A stretch of DNA of 64,000 bases. It comes from Echinarachnius parma (lineage: Eukaryota; Echinodermata; Echinoidea; Clypeasteroida; Echinarachniidae). The translations under genes and the position numbers were made by a program. The stretch is taken from contig JBAMJV010008864.1 of assembly GCA_037951105.1 (NCBI GenBank), positions 1 through 64,000 of the forward strand, given 5' to 3'. The notes under the pieces are model-generated. The model was not told where the DNA came from. It ran no database searches and saw only the letters and a program-made list of their open reading frames with translations. Shown here in pieces: positions 58,478 through 64,000 of this stretch (positions are counted from its first letter, which is position 1; the number at the start of each line of letters is the position of its first letter).

Positions 58478-60763
58478 GGCTTCTTGTCATTTAGAAAAGC
58501 CGCGTCTTTCCCTGGCTTTCACGAAATTCCGCTTTTCTCGTTAAAGGAGGGATTACGCAGACCAGAAAACTGAGAGCATGAATGGTGCGGTTTTTGCTGA
58601 AAAGGGACGAAATCCGGTTTATTGTTATCGCTCGCTGCCTCGCTGACTTCATACGAAACCGATGTAACAGAGTAGCGCCATCTTGCGTCCGAGTCGTTTT
58701 AGTGTGCATGCGAAAAATATACACGGAAATAATGTGTTGTATTTAATAATTACTGTCACCAGCAACTTTGGAAATTAAATGATAGCATCATATCCGAACA
58801 TCATATTGCGTACTGACCAATCATTGTTCAAAGTAAAGTATATAATTATACATTTAATAGTCATATAATCCTAAATAAATCGTTCAAATTTATAGTAGCT
58901 GAGCTATACAAATGTTCGTATTAATATTATTATTAGTAGTAGTAATAGTATTATTATTGATAATAGCCTAACGATCAGAACATCTCAATGTCGAATTAAG
59001 CCATCTGGAATTTAGTCATGAAAACAACATTTTTTGTTTAGTGCATGGCAATTACATTCTGATGAAGATACAATTGTTTGACAAACGGGAACACATTTAA
59101 AAGAAAATATATTATAAAAGTTGTGTTCGGGAGTTATTAAACGCAATCAACAGAAACAATTGTACACGCTGGTATGCTAGGGAAGACTTATATCAATTCG
59201 TCTTTTACCGTTTTTCCGAACATGAAAGATGATCTTATGTGTTTTGTAGTATGTCTGCACTACGGAACAATACTGCCGTCCATGCATGCGCACTCGCCAA
59301 GCCTTGGACAACGATCGACTGCCTCGTAACTGGTAAGAAAATCATCTTTTGTGCTTGGAAAACTGAATAAAGATAAAGGAAAAGCCGACCCGCCTCGGAC
59401 CCGCTCCGTCTTTTACGGATTAAGATATAGATGAGTAGAGGGCCGTATCTATACCCTGTTTTGTCTGTAGACGCATGCGGCTCGCTTGTCACTCGGCTTT
59501 ATTCGTTTTTCAGATTTAAAAAGATGATTACTACGCAGCGGGAGTGGCCGGCCTGGGACAGATCCCACCCCCCCCCCCCCCAAACTCACCAACATAAGCA
59601 CTTTTGTGAGATAATGAAAAACTGTCTGTCAGATTCGAAGGAACATGACATTTTAATGACATAATAAACTGATCAAAATCGGTTGCATGATTACGGTTAT
59701 TATAAGACTATTATCAGTATAATAATGATTTTAAAGATTTAACTTTAAACAAACATTTTCCTGTATATTATGTATTGTCTTATTATTGTAGAGACAGCCC
59801 CTCGCCTATAATCTTATTTGATGCAAAATCAAATTAATACATGTGGGTCTTGTTTATATATACTTTATTATTTTCACAAAATCCTAACATGCAAACTCCA
59901 AATATAACGTTTCATATTATATTGTACATATATTTTTATTATTTTACAATCATAAAATGGTATATGTTCCGTTTTTATTTGCAGATATAGTGCAGATATA
60001 CTAAAAAACACATACGATCATCTTTCATGTTCGGAAAAACGGTAACAGACGAATTGATATAAGTCTTCCGTAGCATACCAGCGTGTACAATTGTTTCTGT
60101 TGATTGCGTTTAATAAATCCCGAACACAACTTTTATTATATATTTTCTTTTAAATGTGTTCCCGTTTGTCAAACAATTTTATCTTCATCAGAATGTAATT
60201 GACATTCATTAAACAAAAAATGTTGTTTTCATGACTAAATTCCAAATGGCGTAATTCGACATTGAGATATTCTGGTCGTTAGGCTATTATCAATCTACTA
60301 CTACTATTAATAATATTAATACGAACATTCGTATAGCGCAGCTACTACAAATATCAACGATTTATTTAGGATTATATGACTATTAAATGTATAATTATAT
60401 ACTTTACTTTGAACAATGATTGGTCTGTACACAATAGGATGTTCGGATATGATGCTATCATTTAATTTCCAAATTTGCTGGTGACAGTAATTATTAAATA
60501 CAACACATTATTTCCGTGTATATTTTTCACATGCACACTAAAACGACTCAGACGCAAGATGGCGCTACTCTGTTACATCAGTTTCGTATGAAGTCAGCGA
60601 GGCAGCGAGCGATAACAATAAACCGGATTTCGTCCCTTTTCAGCAAAAACCGCACCATTCATGCTCTCAGTTTTCTGGTCTGCTTAATCCCTCCTTTTAC
60701 GAGAAAAGCGGAATTTCGTGAAAGCCAGGGAAAAGACGCGGCTTTTCTAAATGACAAGAAGCC
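58478..60763. mobile_element. TAA fold-back element (PIF/Harbinger-like), long copy
   Basis: Starts GGCTTCTTGTCATTTAGAAA and ends with the inverse, flanked by TAA (58475-58477, 60764-60766). Arms of about 770 bases (to about 59250 and from about 60000) are near-identical inverted copies. The 750-bp centre has a poly-C tract (59568-59581) and a family E fragment (about 59605-59690). It sits directly beside the TTAA of A2. Confidence 0.85.
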
Positions 60764-62014
60764 TAATATACCATGCATAAACACTATGCCAGCATACAAA
60801 TTATCGTGCAACATAATGATTTAATATGCATTCTGGTTTTAAAATGAAAATGTGCCAACTGTCTTTTTATATTAACTTGATATTATTCAAGTGGGTCTGA
60901 CAATGTATATTAATGACAACTACGGCCACAGCAAGGCCGTCCGCCAATTACAGGGTCCGAGAGAAATAATTCACTCTCAGAGAGACAAAATATGCATTTC
61001 GTGTTTTAATGCAAAATGTTGATTTCCATCACTACAGCTCTATGTTTCCTTTTGTTAAATACAAGCTCATTATGCATGAAGGGATTTGACAAATAGAGAA
61101 ATTGGAAAACAAGTACTATGAAAATATTTCTAATTCACACATAGTTTCGTTACAGCCCCTATGATTGGCCATTAATGCTTGATAAACTATCGCACGCTAA
61201 TACATGTAACGTCATTAATTCGATGCTCTAAAGACCAGTCCATGCGTAGCCTATCATCAATGGTTGCTCATGGCAAGTAGAAAAGCTTTTCAGGGGTTTG
61301 TCCGACATAGCAACAGCTGATTTGTGTACGATTTTGTCTACGTATTGAATCGCATTTATATATATTGAATAGTTCGTCTCCAGGTCACCCTTGAACGCTA
61401 TTGACTTGAATTGCTTGAATAATATTGTTTATGCAATTTGACCATCAAACCCAGGAATATAATATCTTGTTAAAAAAGAGAAGTCTTCTTCGAATGATTT
61501 CTATATTGAGACACATACGGACACAAACAAAAGCAGTTTCAATGCAAAGATGCGTAATCATGCTGTTTGCACCTAAAACACTTGCTATAGAAAACGTGAA
61601 GGTGCAAACCTTTTCAAAATCCATATAATTGCATACTTGCAGTTGATTATTCAACGAAGGGGCTGTTAGTCTTGCATTAAGTTTTTACATCTTTGCGGTG
61701 CAAAGCGGCGCATCTTGTGTTAATATGAATATAAATATTTTATTTACAGTATTTGCATGTGTTATGTTGATTATTTAACTGTAATGTGATGTCCTACACA
61801 AATGTTGGGCCATCAGCTACACTGTCAAAATTAACTGTATAATTATAAGGTTTTTTGGCCGTAAAATTACAACTTTTTGACCGTTTTTATCTTATTATGT
61901 AAAATAACAGAAATTGTGTTAGTTTATGAGAATTGTGTTTTATTTTCAATTACCTACATTCATAACTGTTAATAAACGGTTTTTCGTACTACTGCCTACA
62001 AATTACTTTCCCTG

Positions 62015-62016
<2 letters not shown>

Positions 62017-62043
<27 letters not shown>
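62017..62043 (+). repeat. Poly-T tract
   Basis: 27 consecutive T, at the point where similarity to F1 ends. Confidence 0.95.
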
Positions 62044-62049
<6 letters not shown>

Positions 62050-62055
62050 TCATAT

Positions 62056-62997
62056 TGTGATGTGATGGCTCGCCTAACAGGTCGACCTCCGCTCTGTGCT
62101 CGGAAAATGTGTGGTTATACTAACATGTATTGTGTGGACCAGTCACCAAGTTGTTATCATATGACTTTTGATAGAACAAGGGTTCTGCTGGACAAATTTT
62201 GGAAGTTTTGGGTCATCTGTTTGTGTGTAATTTGAAGAAACATTTTGGACTTGACTTTTGCCTACAGTACTACAAGCCTATACATGTATGTACAGCCATG
62301 TAAGCAGTACCATAGCTAAGTACACAATCCATTGAATATATTGACTTGTTTAGACACTCTTTTGTATTTGAAGCACTTAAGCCAACACACCTATTGAACT
62401 TGGACAAAAGATTTGTTTGCTGTAAATAGTGCATCTAAACAGCTACTCATCATGAACTGACCGTGTACTGCCATCTTGTTTGCACTGATTGTGTGTTGCA
62501 ATGAACAAGTATGTACAATTAACATTACGAGTAAATCTAGTTATTACTATCCAAGATTAACTGGAAAGTTGCTTCACCATCACAAGTATTTAAAGGCATC
62601 GAGCCATCGACTTTATATTACTGTCGTGGTGCGGTGAATGAGGCCGAAAGGACACACAGGAGACAGTTTGTTAGATTGCTCTATGGTATTTATTTGCCAG
62701 CCACAGTATCCACCATTGTTTGAGATACTCGCAGACAGAAGCCATTAGGTTTCAGTAAGTTAGCCGTGATCTCCACCACCGTGGTGATCAACTCTGCCAT
62801 TTTAATAGCTTCCCTCAACATTCCATGCCCTCTTAACTGCCCCCACGAGACCTAGTGGTATTATAGAGATAATCTCCCCCAGCTACACGCAGTAAACTGC
62901 ATGGCCACTAGTCTAGGTTTCTAGACCTTTTCATTGTGTGGTGTGACTGATATTATATTGACTCAATAAATCCTGCCAGTGTATAGTAGCGAAGTCA
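62056..62997 (+). mobile_element. Possible solo LTR
   Basis: Sequence starting TGTGATGGCTCGCC and ending AAGTCA, with CAATAAA at about 62965 and higher GC than its surroundings, looks like an LTR. I found no second copy, no primer-binding site and no convincing target duplication. Confidence 0.25.
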
Positions 62998-64000
62998 TTA
63001 TTATTATTATTATTTGGTATATATAGGTGGGGTCGAACTAGAACACCCGTATCTCTTTCGTATTTTAACCATTTGGGTACCGGGCAGTTTTAAAAGTTGT
63101 AAAGGTCGTTGTGTTCTTAAAATCGTGATGGATTTTCCCTGATTAAAAACCCCGCGGGTGCCGCTAGTTTGCAGTATATTTGCAGAAGAATAATTGGCTG
63201 CATTGTTTAAATACATTGCGAAAATCACACAAATAAAAAGAATCATGTACACTTCATCCACATATGATGGCAGAGTTATTTAATCTCAAAATCTTTAAAT
63301 TCAACATTGTCATTGATTTATATTTAGGTATAATTGTACAACATTCATGATTACTACATAACTACATAATTCATACAACTTATAATTCTGTTTTTTCTAC
63401 CATAACCCCCCCCCCCCCCCTCTCCTATACTAAATGCGGTTGATCCTCTCTCCTCTCTACTCCTTCCTACCATTTGACAATAGGGTAAAGCGAACAAACT
63501 TGATACTCTGTACACATTCGAACCCAAACTCGTCTGTAGTGTCTGCGTATAAAGACTAGCAGCACGACGTCTTGATTGAGACACCATCTGCTAGAAATTA
63601 GCGCCGAGGTCACTACCGATAAGAACGGTGTAAATGGTGATAACATTCTACTAGAGGCACGAATCTCTCTACCTCTCCTCAGCCCTGAGAAGCGGATATT
63701 TTCTAACTTGGGTGAAACATCATGCAAAAACCCCAAGGTCTAATGCCGACCCACTGAAGCACACAACTACAGCTCAAGCAGCCATCTATCTGCTCAGCAA
63801 CTACAGCAGCTGTAAACTAGCTGCAAAGTCACCTATCAGCAATAAGGTACAACGGCAGACACGGAAAACTGGTGTCTCCAACACAGCGGCAATACACACC
63901 TCCGCCCTTGAATGTGTCAAATGTGCTTCTTCGAGGTTACACTATTCTCACGTATGCACTACACAACATAAGCGTGGGCGGCGTATTACACATTAATTAT
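62998..64000. other. Unassigned right-end sequence
   Basis: It contains an (ATT)n run at about 62998-63013, a poly-C tract near 63408-63420, and from about 63420 a more GC-balanced stretch. A 94-codon frame at 63712-63996 is unidentified. I see nothing I can name. Confidence 0.4.

Larger units (their letters stand above)
53390..62047 (+). mobile_element. F-family element containing the nested stack
   Basis: It starts CACACTAAC after TA (53388-53389). The body continues after the inserted A2 and TAA fold-back elements at about 60764 and matches F1 (for example tctccaggtcacc near 61378 against 35000) until a 27-base poly-T at 62017-62043. Past that the match to F1 is lost, so the right terminus is missing. 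Confidence 0.7.

Noticed and set aside
63712-63996. 94-codon frame near the right edge
   Set aside because: No domain recognised and it may continue outside the window; kept only as unassigned.

Overview
The window is nuclear DNA from an animal. It is AT-rich, has split genes with GT-AG introns, is crowded with DNA transposons and non-LTR retroelement remnants, and shows no operon-like packing. The genes I recognise belong to an invertebrate innate-immunity type family (Death domain, NACHT NTPase, ZU5, UPA). Together with the repeat style this fits a marine invertebrate, perhaps an echinoderm or hemichordate, but the sequence alone does not prove the clade.

Two paralogous minus-strand genes can be traced. 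Gene 1 runs off the left edge: a 5' exon with a donor at 6219, a Death-domain exon (5370-5698) and a NACHT exon (617 to 1, continuing outside). The NACHT exon has good Walker A and Walker B motifs but a TAG near its start. Gene 2 is much longer: a 5' exon with a donor at 51460, a Death-domain exon cut in two by a 3.05 kb transposon (36690-36775 and 33482-33636), a NACHT exon plus ZU5 exon present twice in a 2.1 kb tandem duplication (28875-33098), three ZU5/UPA exons (27753-28000, 27339-27467, 26844-27000) and a terminal Death-domain exon with a stop (22767-23064). Splice phases match across most of these exons, so the ancestral product would read Death - NACHT - ZU5 - UPA - Death, like an NLR front end on a PIDD/UNC5-type tail. 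In this copy the first Death domain and both NACHT copies are broken, while ZU5-UPA-Death is open.

Region by region: 1-6.6 kb gene 1; 6.9-11.5 kb a non-LTR retrotransposon remnant carrying two younger DNA elements inside it; 11.5-12.3 kb more gene 1 upstream sequence; 12.3-18.1 kb intergenic with several MITEs, a CA microsatellite and a hAT-like element built of 16-bp repeats; 18.1-22.2 kb six copies of a 673-bp satellite; 22.8-36.8 kb gene 2; 37-50.4 kb transposons filling gene 2 intron 1 (Tc1/mariner, fold-back elements, TTAA elements); 50.4-52.75 kb unique sequence holding gene 2 exon 1; 52.75-62.05 kb a transposon stack nested six deep; 62.05-64 kb weakly characterised sequence.

The 43.25-50.4 kb and 52.75-62.05 kb blocks are related to each other in inverted orientation around gene 2 exon 1. 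Many insertions could be dated relative to one another because an uninterrupted copy of the target lies elsewhere in the window. This gave target-site duplications of TA, TAA, TTAA, four bases or eight bases for the different families. I saw no tRNA, rRNA or CRISPR array.
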